Assembly (NCBI GenBank): GCA_013397075.1 | Contig: VWZS01003952.1 | Span: 33,833-97,832, forward strand | Length of the DNA: 64,000 nucleotides | Direction of reading: 5' to 3' | Source of the DNA: Rhabdornis inornatus | Taxonomy: Eukaryota > Chordata > Aves > Passeriformes > Rhabdornithidae | Shown: positions 1 through 9,455 of the stretch, one piece after another | Position numbering within the stretch: the stretch's first letter is position 1 | Layout: the number at the start of each line of letters is the position of its first letter | Notes under the pieces: model-generated | The model's input: only the letters and a program-made list of their open reading frames with translations | Database searches by the model: none | What the model was told of the DNA's origin: nothing | Made by a program: the position numbers and the translations under genes

Positions 1-39
1 TTTTTTTTTTTTTTTTTTTTTTTTTGGTTTTGGGTTTTG

Positions 40-63
<24 letters not shown>
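1..63. repeat. T-rich homopolymer tract
   Basis: Two long T runs are separated by a short GGTTTTGGGTTTTG stretch. This is low-complexity sequence at the window edge. On the opposite strand it is an A-rich tract that could be a decayed retroposon tail, but no element body adjoins it that I can recognise. Confidence 0.9.
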
Positions 64-70
<7 letters not shown>

Positions 71-119
71 AATCCAGGAACAACATGTGGAATCTGGAAT
101 TGGAATAAACCACTTTTAA

Positions 120-163
120 CCAAATTCCAACCCAAACCATTCCATGATTCTGTGGATCAAATC
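120..163 (+). mobile_element. CR1 LINE 3' terminus, very short
   Basis: The terminal CR1 block (CCAACCCAAACCATTCC followed by ATGATTCTGTGG) is present in sense orientation. Only the extreme 3' end remains, as expected for heavily 5'-truncated insertions. The call rests on about 45 bases. Confidence 0.65.
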
Positions 164-589
164 CCAGGCTCATTCATTGCTGTGTTTTGGGAGCTGTTAT
201 CCCAAAAAACCACCTCAAACAAAAGTCCCAACTTCCCCCAGAGTCCTGAGCACTTGGAATTGTAATTCCAGTTAATCTGGGTGACTTCATTTCCCATAAA
301 TTGCTCTGAACTGAAAAACGAGGATTCCATAAATCTTGTGTTTTATATAGATCTGTATTCCATAAATCTCCATTCTATAAATCACCCACGAGCTGGGAGA
401 AGGTTGAAGGGTGAATATCGGATATTCTGGATGGGTTCATCAGGGATATTTGGGATAAATGCTCCAAATGGGGGAAATTTTGAGGAGGAGGCAGCTCTGG
501 AGTGCCCAGGGAAGGAACAGCTCGGACAGAGCTGCAGAGCAGGGGCAGGGAAATTCAATCCCAAATGGAATGTGTGCCCTGGGAAGGGA
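164..589. other. No gene or repeat recognised
   Basis: Mixed-composition sequence. The open frames here run into the neighbouring minisatellite and show no domain. Nothing else can be supported. Confidence 0.5.
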
Positions 590-1285
590 GATCCCAAATT
601 CCAGCCAGGAGAGATCCCAAATTCCAGCCAGGGGAGATCCCTGAGATCCCAAATTCCAGCCAAGGGAAATCCCAAATTCCAGTCAAGGGAGATCCTTAAT
701 TCCAGCCAGGGGAAATCCCCAGTTTCAGTTAGGGGAGATCCTAATTCCAACCAGGAGTGATCCTGTAGTTCCAGCCAGGGGAGATCCCTAATTCCAATCA
801 GGAGAGAGCCCTAATTCCAGCCAAGGGAAATCCTTAATTCCAGTCAGGGGAAATCCTAAATTCCAGCCAGGGGAGATCCTGTAATTCCAGCCAGGAGAAA
901 CCCCCAATTTCAATCACGACTGATCCCTAATTCCAGTCAAGGGAGATCCTTAATTCCAATCAGGAGAGATCCCTAATTCCTGTCAGGGGAGATCCCTAAT
1001 TCCAACCAGGAGAAATCCTTAATTCCACCCAGTAGCTATCCCGCATTCCAACCAAGGGAAATCCTTAATTCCAGCCAGGGAGCTCCCTAATTCCAATCAG
1101 GGAAAATCTTTAATTCCATTTAGGGGATATCCCTAATCCCAGCCAGGAGAGATCCCTAATTCCAATCAAGGGAAATATTTAATTCCAGTCAGGAGAGATC
1201 CCTAATTCCAACCAGGAGAGATCCCTAATTCCAACCAAGGGAAATCCTTAATTCCAGTCCAGGGAGATCCCTAATTCCAGCAGAA
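590..1285. repeat. 23-24 bp minisatellite (GGGAGATCCCTAATTCCAGCC type)
   Basis: About 28 imperfect copies of a unit near AGGGGAGATCCCTAATTCCAGCC follow head to tail. Copies vary at AGCC/AACC/ATCA and GGGGAG/GGAGAG/AGGGAA. The core contains the partial palindrome GGAGATCCC. The same unit recurs inside a CR1 copy at 3645-3840. The short open frames across it are repeat artefacts. Confidence 0.95.
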
Positions 1286-3550
1286 GGAGCAGGGATTGGG
1301 ATGGACCCTGGGGAGCAGCAGAGCAGCTCCTCCCACTTCCCCATCCCTCTCCTTTCCCACCATGGATTCCCTTCCCCAGGATAACCCCACCAGGGAAATC
1401 TCTCTCCTTTGGGATTTTTGGGATGAGCTGCTGCCCTACAAATCCCAGCTGGCCCCAAACCCCTCTGGAATTTTCCTTCACATCCAGGTGGAGCAGGGCT
1501 GCTGTGGCAGGGCTCAGTCCTGCTGTCCCTCCCCAAATTCAGCCTCCACTGAAAAAATCCCAAGGGATTTTTTTTTTTTTTTTGCCAAGGGAGGGGTTGT
1601 CTCCCACGATCCCAAATATCACCGTGGAGCCATCAGGACAGACGGACAAAGACCAAGAGTTCCTTGAACTTGGTGCCACCACCACCATCCTGGGATGTTC
1701 TGCAAGGGACTGGATTTTGGGATATCCCAGTGCCATGAAGGGATGCAGCTCTAGAACATCTTTCCAAGGATGGATTTTGGGCTTTCCTGGAGAAATCCTC
1801 TAATTCCAGGGTGGATTTTCACGCTCCGGGAGGCAGAATTTGGAAGCTGCTCGCAAGCTGGGGAAGGGAAAAATTGCAATCCAGGAGGAGCAGGGAGGAG
1901 GGGAGGAAAACCTGGATGCAAAGCCGCCCTCCTCACTTACAGGAAGGCAACCGGGAGGACGCGGTGTGGAAATGAACTTCCCAAAATAACGGGAATTTAA
2001 CGCTAAGCAAAACACCCGGCCGCAGACGGACTCAATCCCTGGGAAGTGAGGGAAGGTCGTTAAATAAACAGCAGCATCCAAAGTGTTGATTTTGGGGATA
2101 TATCCAGCTATCAGCTCTTCGGGAGAGCAAATAAACCTCGGGAATTGCACGGCACACAGCTCCCTGGAGCGCTGAGACAAAGGGAAAAACCCAAACCCGA
2201 GCCTTTGCTGACAATCCATAAAGGCTCTTTCACAGGGCTGGGAAGGGAATGGGGAATTCCACGGCACTTTATGGGCATTTTTTCTTCCCTGATTCCTTAT
2301 TTTTCTGCACCATAGTCCCAATTCCACCATAAAAAAATGTTTGTGTGGATTGTGGCTGGTGGAAGCGTCCCTGGCCAAGAGCAGCTCCTGGGTTGCTGCT
2401 TCCCTAAAATTGTGATTCCCGGCGACCTCCTCAACCTTTTCCAAGCCTGTGGTAAAAAACGGGATATAACTTTATATCCTCCTCCTCCTCCTCCTGTTTT
2501 CCTTCCTCTCCAGCTTTGTTTTCAGAACAGATGATCCAGGGATCAGGGCTCGCTCAGGAGTTTCCTGTTCCTTTTGCCGGCACAAGGAAATCTGTGCAGA
2601 AAGGGCACAGAAAGTTCAGCTTTTCCATAAATCCAGAGTCCTGGAACTCTCTAATTGGCATGGTGGCATCCTTACACTGGGCTTGGTGGGAATTCTGCGC
2701 ATGGAAATTGTCCTTGAAACTTGTGGGACCATAAAATGGGAATTCAGCCAGTGCTTTGCACCTTGGATCCCTCCCCAGTCTCCTGGAAGGAGAATTTCAC
2801 TGGTTTTACAGGAATAAAGCTGGGTAAAACCTTTGGAATGATCTTTTCTGTCACACCTACGTTTTGCAAAGCAGGAGAAGGATTTTCCTGAGCAAGCAAA
2901 GATCCTTCACAGGGATTTAGGAGCGGGAACGATGCAGAATGGCTGTGGAGCCTCTGGAGAGTGGATTTTCATGGAACAACAACTTGGAATAAATCATCCT
3001 CTTGGAATCACAGCTCTACACCACAGAGATGCCCGGATGCCAACGCACACACTCAGCAGAAGTAAAGAAATCAAAACCAGAGCTAAAAATCCCGGGAAAA
3101 ATCCCCCCAAGAACCGACGGGGACGCGAATCCGCCTCCGGAGCTGCTCTTGGAAGGATTCCCCGGAGCTCCCCATGCCAGCAAAAGCTCTCCTGATTTTC
3201 CTGAGTCATCAGACGGTCAAGCAAACATCAGGCACCTGATTCCTGTCCAAGCCCGGAGCAGGCCCCGTTTGTTCCGTAAGGAATCACGGAGAAACTCCGG
3301 CTCCCCAAACAACCCCGATGATTAGCGTTGATTAATGGGGCTGCCAGAGCCTCATTCATCACCGGGAACTCACAACATCCTTTTCCACACGAGTTCCAAC
3401 TCCCCAGGAGCTGGAAAGGGAAGTGGTTCTTTCTCATGGCTTTTGGGTTTTTTTTTTTTTTGGGGTTGTCTGCCAGAGCTGCCCAGGTTCGAAACCTCTG
3501 CACAGCACAGGATCCTCCATGAACTGCCATCCTTCTCCCGCGTTTTCTTA
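1286..3550. other. Unannotated interval with simple tracts
   Basis: It holds a T run near 1569-1583, a short TCC array at 2476-2495 and a T run near 3448-3461. A 214-codon open frame lies on the minus strand at 1800-2444; its translation shows no domain, signal peptide or repeat I recognise, and there is no clear splice context. No gene is supported. Confidence 0.5.
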
Positions 3551-3644
3551 AAATCATGGAAGCGTTTAAATGGGAATAGCCCTCTGAGATTGAGTCCAAC
3601 TCATCATTTCCTCAGTGCTGCCAAGGCCAGCACTGACCATGTCC
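3551..3644 (-). mobile_element. CR1 LINE 3' end, first half of a split copy
   Basis: On the plus strand the text runs AATCATGGAAGCGTTTAAAT, then GAGTCCAACTCATCATTTCC, then GCACTGACCATGTCC. This is the standard complement of a CR1 3' region (ATCATGGAATGGTTTGGGTT, then GAGTCCAACT and CACTAAACCATGTCC). The match stops abruptly at 3644, where minisatellite units begin, and resumes at 3841. Confidence 0.85.
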
Positions 3645-3840
3645 AGACAGGAGAGATCCCTAATTCCAGCTGGGAGAGATCCCTAATTATAGCCAGGGGA
3701 GATCCCTAATTCCAGCCGGGAGAGATCCCTAATTCCAGCCTAATTCCAGCCAGGGGAGATCCCTAATTCCAGCCAGGGGAGATCCCTAATTCCAGCCAGG
3801 GGAGATCCCTAATTCCAGCCTAATTCCAGCCAGGGGAGAT
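3645..3840. repeat. Minisatellite nested in CR1, same unit as 590-1285
   Basis: About eight copies of GGGAGATCCCTAATTCCAGCC, with two truncated copies reading CCTAATTCCAGCCTAATTCC. They sit between two CR1 pieces that are contiguous in the CR1 consensus, so the array lies inside the element. Confidence 0.95.
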
Positions 3841-3976
3841 CCACATCCACATGGCTCTCAAATCCCTTCAGGGATTGGGATTCTACCACTGCCAGGGTAG
3901 GACAACCCTTTCCAGGCAGAGATTTTCCCTAAAATCCAACCCCAACCTCCCTTGGCACACCTTGAGGCCGTTGGAG
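3841..3976 (-). mobile_element. CR1 LINE, second half of the split copy
   Basis: The plus strand reads CCACATCCACATGGCTCTCA, then ACCACTGCCAGGG, GACAACCCTTTCCAGG, CCCTAAAATCCAACC and CACACCTTGAGGCCGTTGG. These blocks continue the CR1 antisense sequence in the expected order after the ACCATGTCC block at 3630-3644. Confidence 0.88.
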
Positions 3977-5928
3977 GAGCACCCTCCAAGTAAGGGTGCC
4001 CAAGTTTTTTATCTTCCCCAAGTTTTTATTTTCCCCTCCCCAAGTTTATTTTTCCAGCAGGAAAGAATTGCCATAAAATCCTGGATTTGGAAACCAGGCG
4101 CCTTGGGATGCTGGATTGGGAATGATCCAGCACAAGGAAAAATGAGGTCAGGTTTTGGGCTGCCAACACCTCCTTCCACCCCAAAAACACAGAGAGTGTC
4201 CCAGACACGGGGGACACTGGCCCAGAGCACCCAGGAAAACATGGAAACAGCATCACACATCCAACCTCCATGGCCAGGACTCCACCTCAGACATTCCCTG
4301 CTCCCCAAATGTGGGATTTGAGCGCTGGATTTCGGGTTCCTACAGAGGAAATGTTTGGGAAGGCGCAGGATAACTTGGACTCACCCTATAAAAGGCATCG
4401 CATCCTAAGAACACCCAACCCAACAGATCCATTGGGAAAGGATGGCTCAATCCTCACGGATGTGGGAATCAGGGAGCAGCCAGGGGGGCTGACACCAACC
4501 AAAACCTCACAAGCAAAGTCCACACACGAGACCAAAATATGAAAAAAACATCGTTTGTCACCTGATTTACCGATCCAGGAAAAAAAAAACACGGAGCTGT
4601 TTCCTTACCTTCCCTGGCTGGATCCACACTCCAGTGGGAATCAGAGCTGTCCAGGATGTCCTCAGTGTTAATCCAGGCTTCAGTTCCAGCCCCTCATCTG
4701 CCCCTGGACACCTTTGGGATGAATAAAAAAACCTCGTTAAGCCTTTTTTGTAATTTTTTTTTTTTTAAGCAAACAGGAAGATCTGTGTTGCTGCTCTTCT
4801 CTTTTCCCACTTTTCTCTTTATCCAGGGATATCAGCAATGGGACAGCAACAAGGCAAAGCACCTGAGGAAGGTGAGGAGGAAAAGCTGCAAGGCAGAGCA
4901 AAAATCCCTTGGGACAGTGGAACTGATCCCTGTCCTCCAGGAATGGGGCTGGGAAGGGTTTCCCTGGAAGTTACAGGTCTGGGATGATGCTGTGGATGGA
5001 ATTAGGGTTCCTTAAAGCCCCCTCAAATTCCAGCTCTTTCCCCAAACACTTCCCATCATTCCAGTTCCCGGTGGGAGGAGGGTTCTGGGAATGACCTGAG
5101 GGGTGCAAACCCAAATTTTCCCACTCCAAACCATCCTCCCTGTGCTCCATGTGGGAACTTCCCAGAGATCAGGCAATGCTGAACCTCAGGAAAGGCAGGA
5201 ATTTTCACTAATTCCTCCTCCCCCTCCATCCCTCTCCAAACCCAAGTGGTTTGAGGCACAGGCTGGGTGTCCCCTGTCCCCATGGCAAGGGCCAGAGCTG
5301 CTCCCAGCTCCCAGAGCAGCCACGGATCAGTTTTCCATGGGAAAGCTCCACAGGGAGCTCTGGGGTCGTTTCCAGCCCGCTGGATTCGCCTCCTGTCACT
5401 GCAGATAGCAAAAAATCTCCAGTCATCCAAAAGTGGATTCCACAGGGCCCTCCAGGTAATTCCTCAACCTCGAGACAGGCCTGGAGAGCCATCACTCCCT
5501 CCTTAATCCCCTAAAAACATCCGTGGGGATGGCAAGCTGGCTTCCCCCACACAGCTGCCCCTTGCCCTGGAGCCTCAGCGCTCCCTGCTCGCAGTGGGAC
5601 AGCCTGGAATCCCAATTTTCCCAGAGTTTTCTTCCAGGTCAACGAGCCCATGAAGAATAAGTGGATGGAAGGAATGGCACATGCCATTCCCATGAGGGGA
5701 TGTGGCCACGAGGGCTTTTCCCAGCTGCTGCTGTCCCTGGGGTTTTTTTCCTGCACCACCTGGATGCTGCCCCATCCTGGGAAGGCAGCAGCTCATCCCA
5801 GAAATGGGAGCCTCTGGAAATGAACCCAGCTGGTGCCTCTTCCCTCCTTTCCCCAATTTATTTTTTCCCAATTTTAATTTTCCCCATCCACGTTTGTGTG
5901 TGAACAGCAAGAACTCTGCAACCTGGGA
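3977..5928. other. Unannotated interval
   Basis: It contains an A-rich patch near 4578-4590 and a T run near 4751-4766. Small splice-like motifs occur (for example CTGCAG before 5403 and GTAATT after 5455), but the intervening frame is only 51 bases and no conserved product is recognisable. No gene is supported. Confidence 0.5.
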
Positions 5929-6016
5929 TGGTGGAATTGTCCCTTCCCATGGCAGGGGGTGGGATGGGATGAGATTTCAGGTCCCTTCCAGCCCAAACCA
6001 TTCCAGGATTCTCCAA
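5929..6016 (+). mobile_element. CR1 LINE 3' end
   Basis: CCCATGGCAGGGGGTGGGAT is followed by AGGTCCCTTCCAGCCCAAACC and ATTCCAGGATTC, the last part of CR1 in sense orientation. It is 5'-truncated to under 100 bp. Confidence 0.9.
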
Positions 6017-6502
6017 TAATTTATTTATAAAGTTTATAATTACGTTCTGTGGGTTTATATTTGTATTTTACATGAGGCATCAGCCAGGAAGTGAGAAGTG
6101 ATGAAACCACCAAAAGGATCACGGAATTATAATTCCTAGACTTAGGATCACCACAATGGAGAATTTTTTTGCACGCAGAGGCTGGAAACTGAACTGTAAT
6201 AGAGTTTTTAAATTCCCCCTTTCCAATGATCAGTTCACATAAATTATGGGGAGGAAGCACCTCCTAAAAAAGGGATACAGCAGTGGGTTTAAGGATTGCT
6301 GTTGAAAACAAGGATCACAGGATACATGGAAAGGGAAACTGGGCACCATCCCCCTCAGGAATCTCCTCAGCTCCACAGAAGATTCTCTGGAAAAAGTGCA
6401 GGTGTCCCTGGAAATGTCCCTATTCCCATTAAAATTCCCAGAGGAGGATCAAGGGTTAATGGATTCAGGATTTTCCTCCCAAAGCTTTGTTGGTGATTAA
6501 CT
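6017..6502. other. AT-rich unannotated interval
   Basis: The first half (about 6017-6250) is AT-rich and directly follows the CR1 3' end. No gene or repeat family was recognised. Confidence 0.5.
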
Positions 6503-6652
6503 AACTTTAACTTTAACTTTAACTTTAACTTTAACTTTAACTTTAACTTTAACTTTAACTTTAACTTTAACTTTAACTTTAACTTTAACTTTAACTTTAA
6601 CTTTAACTTTAACTTTAACTTTAACTTTAACTTTAACTTTAACTTTAACTTT
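6503..6652. repeat. Perfect (AACTTT)n hexanucleotide microsatellite
   Basis: About 25 uninterrupted copies of AACTTT over about 150 bp, with no variant unit visible. It is not the vertebrate telomere motif TTAGGG. In translation it gives alternating Leu-Lys on the minus strand, which is an artefact. Confidence 0.98.
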
Positions 6653-7926
6653 GCAGGGTATTTCTCTTGCTTTTCCTCCATCCCTTAAGGATTTTCCTCT
6701 TCCTTCCCATTAATACCATGCATGTTCCTCCCAGGACTGGATCCTTGGATCCTCCAGGACTAAACCAACACAAAGGATCCTGCCCAGTTTGTTTGCACCC
6801 AATCCCAAGGGAAAAAAGTACAGAAATCCTACAGAAATCCTACAGAAATGAAGGAGGAGGACAAGCACGACTCCAGCAGTTTTCATGGCATTCAGCCAGG
6901 CTGGAAACACTGATGGCAATAATTGCCTGGAGCCTCCCAAAAAACTGCTGGCCACGGATTTTCCAGATGCTGGAAGACCTATATTTGTGAGTAACCACCA
7001 GACTCCATCAGCTCCTCCTGACCAAATACTCCACAGTGACATCATTCCACACTGGCATCATCCCGAGAGAAAAACCACAGCATTCCTGGAGCCCCAGCAG
7101 AAACTCCACACATGGAATGCCTGATCCTGGAGTGGACTTTATCCCTGTTTTCCTGTGAGTCATTTTCCATCCCACTGCCTGTCCAAAAATGCTTTTTTTT
7201 TGTTGTTTGTTTGTTAAAGGTTCTCTCGATGGCTCCATTGATGAGCGAAGAAAGGAGGGAAGGAGGCAGGGATTGGGCATCCCAGGGATCTGCCACTGGG
7301 CCTGGCCTAACTAAACCCATCTGCTTGGGACCATCTGCCACCAGATCTGCTGCCAAAATCTGGGACAGCGTTGGAGCGGCAGGATGCAGACCAGGCTTTG
7401 TGTACTAAACCAAAGCCATGTCACAAATAATAACAAAAAAAAAAGAGGAGACATTCCTTAATTTTCCAGCGTGGTGGGATGGGGTTGTTTTGGTTGACTG
7501 TCAGAGCTCCATTTTTTGGCACAAAAGGAAAGGCCTGTCTGGAAGAACCAACGGGAACTGGAAGAAAATCATGGACCAAAGCAAAACAGTGAAACTGGCA
7601 GCTCCAAATCCGTAATCCAAAGGAAATGCTGGATCCAGGATGTGCCTGTGCAAGAGTCTGTGCGGAGCTCAGCATCAGCCCCGTGGGTGAGAGGCAAAGG
7701 GAGGATAAAGCAGCCAATTATTTAATAAATGCCATTAATTGTGTGATTTGATCAATCTCAGGCCATGAACCCCAGGACCCCCGGCAGAGCCCAGCGGTGA
7801 CCAGCCGTGAAGGAGAACGTTGTCCTGGCACGGCGTGGGACCTGCTGCTCCATTAACACCAAAATCCACGGATCTAAAAGGACAACATCCCCAATTCCCC
7901 TGCTCCGAAGAGAGGCTCTGTCCTCC
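6653..7926. other. Unannotated interval
   Basis: No tandem array or element was recognised except a short ACAGAAATCCT duplication near 6828-6848 and an A run near 7434-7444. Open frames are under 120 codons and show no family. The interval ends at the target-site duplication of LTR copy A. Confidence 0.5.
7922..7926. other. Target-site duplication of LTR copy A, left
   Basis: CCTCC, repeated exactly at 8792-8796 beyond the other end of the LTR. Confidence 0.88.
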
Positions 7927-8791
7927 TGTCCTAGGGTGCAATTCAGGGTGTGACCAAAAGTACGGATTCTGTCTGGGGCCGTGATCCTGATCCCTGTGGA
8001 GATCTCTGCTGTTCATGTTCCAGCTGTTCAACAGCTGGGGCAGTGATCCTGATCCCTGTGGAGATCTCTGCTGTTCATGTTCCAGCTGTTCAACAGCTGG
8101 GGCAGTGATCCTGATCCCTGTGGAGATCTCTGCTGTTCATGTTCCAGCTGTTCAACAGCTGGGGCAGTGATCCTGATCCCTGTGGAGATCTCTGCTGTTC
8201 ATGTTCCAGCTGTTCAACAGCTGGGGCAGTGTTCTTTATCTTTCCCACAGCCCATCCTCCCTCCAGGAGATATCTCCTGTTCATGGGCCATGGAGTCCCA
8301 GGGCATGGCTGATCCAATTCCATCATCCCATTGGGAGATGCTCCACCCAGGGGGAGGAGCCAAGCATTTCCTACCCAGATCAAATCTGACATTTGGAACA
8401 TCAGAGCAGCCTTTTCCCACTGGATCCCAGAGGAAAACCAGAGCCTTGCACATCATCCCTGGAGCTTTGGAGGAAAACTGCACCTTCTCCAGGAGCACTG
8501 CTCCAACAGAAGCACATCTGTCCCTGCAGGAGGATGCAGCCACCATGGAATGGGACTGCACCAACACCCTGCCTGACTGACGGGGGCAGCTTGGATTCTC
8601 ACTCTGCCTGTGCTTTGGGTTTGTTCTCTGTCATTCTGTATTTCTATTTGAATTTTCCTGGTGAAGAGCTGTTATTCCCATTCCCATATTTTTACCTGAG
8701 AGCCCCTTGATTTCAGAATTACAATAATTTGGAGGGAGGGGGTTTCCATTCTCCATTTTGTAAAGAAGCTCCTGCCTTTCAAACCAGGACA
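7927..8791 (-). mobile_element. Solo LTR of an endogenous retrovirus, copy A
   Basis: The copy begins with TGTCC and ends with GGACA, the TG...CA termini of a retroviral LTR, and is flanked on both sides by the 5-bp direct repeat CCTCC (7922-7926 and 8792-8796). A 5-bp duplication is typical of ERVL-like integration. The LTR 5' end (TGTCCTGGTTTGAAAGGC) is at 8791 on the minus strand. No internal gag, pol or env sequence is present, so it is a solo LTR, probably left by recombination between two LTRs. Compared with copy B it lacks about 20 bp near the LTR 5' end and has four rather than eight 62-bp units. The frames crossing it are not genes. I do not know the family name with certainty; passerine genomes carry many such LTRs. 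Confidence 0.93.
7981..8228. repeat. 62-bp VNTR inside LTR copy A, 4 units
   Basis: Four consecutive 62-bp units start at 7981, 8043, 8105 and 8167 and look identical to one another by eye. Each contains the inverted repeat CCAGCTGTTCAACAGCTGG (9-bp arms, one-base loop). The array lies near the 3' end of the LTR in the LTR's own orientation. Confidence 0.97.
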
Positions 8792-8796
8792 CCTCC

Positions 8797-9210
8797 CCAG
8801 CCTCAGCCAAACACCAGGAATGGGCTCCCGGCTGTGCCTTTCCATCCACAGCTCCATAAATCCGTGACAGGAGCAGGACAGCCCAGGCAGCTCCCGAGCT
8901 CTCCGTGGCGCTGACAGGAGGTTCCCAGAGCAAATGTTCCACGTTTGTCTTCGATTTGTTCTTCAACAAAAGGAGCAAAGGCCAAACCTGAGCTCCCCCA
9001 GGAGGGCGCATTTGTTGTCCAGATGTCAGGAATGTGAGGGACTTTTCTGGGAGCGGAACAGATGCTCCGCAGCCCCAGCGCCATTCCGACCTTCCCGCTG
9101 TTGGGAACGTGTCCTGTCCCTTGGGTTTGTGCATCAGGGGAGGGGTTTGGGACCAGCAGAGCAGAGTGCAGGGAGGGTCTTATTCATACAGCACCTGGTG
9201 GGCATTGGGT
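8797..9210. other. Unannotated interval between LTR copy A and CR1
   Basis: No element or tandem repeat was recognised. A 258-codon plus-strand frame begins at 8934 but continues straight through the antisense CR1 copy that follows, so it is not credible as a gene. Confidence 0.5.
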
Positions 9211-9455
9211 CATGGAATCATGGAATGGTTTGGGATCTAAAAGATCGTCGTGTTCCAAGTCTGATCCATGGGCAGGGACACCTTCCACCATCCCAGGCTG
9301 CTCCAAGCCCCATCCAACCCGGCCTTGGACACTTCCAGGGATCCAGGGGCAGCCACAGCTTCTCTGGGCACCCTGTGCCAGGGCCTCAGCACCCTCCCAG
9401 GGAAGGATTCCTTCCCAATATTCCATCTAAAACTACTCTCGTTCTGTTTACAAGC
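9211..9455 (-). mobile_element. CR1 LINE 3' end
   Basis: The plus strand shows CATGGAATCATGGAATGG, CATGGGCAGGGACACCTTCC, CAGGCTGCTCCAAGCCCCAT, GGCAGCCACAGCTTCTCTGG and CCCAATATTCCATCTAAAAC in the CR1 antisense order. This is one of the better-preserved copies in the window. Confidence 0.96.

Noticed and set aside
4607..4720. Possible minus-strand exon with a GTAAGG donor and an acidic reading frame
   Set aside because: There is a donor-like motif only. The acceptor and frame are not consistent, and the peptide matches no family I recognise.
5404..5455. Possible 51-base plus-strand exon between CTGCAG and GTAATT
   Set aside because: Splice-like hexamers are expected by chance at this density. 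The frame is too short to judge.
6503..6652. Interstitial telomeric repeat
   Set aside because: The unit is AACTTT, not TTAGGG or its complement.
6367..6681. Leu-Lys alternating peptide resembling an antimicrobial or amphipathic protein
   Set aside because: It is a direct translation of the AACTTT microsatellite.
7981..8228. CRISPR-like array of 62-bp units
   Set aside because: The units are contiguous without variable spacers, lie inside a retroviral LTR and belong to a vertebrate genome.
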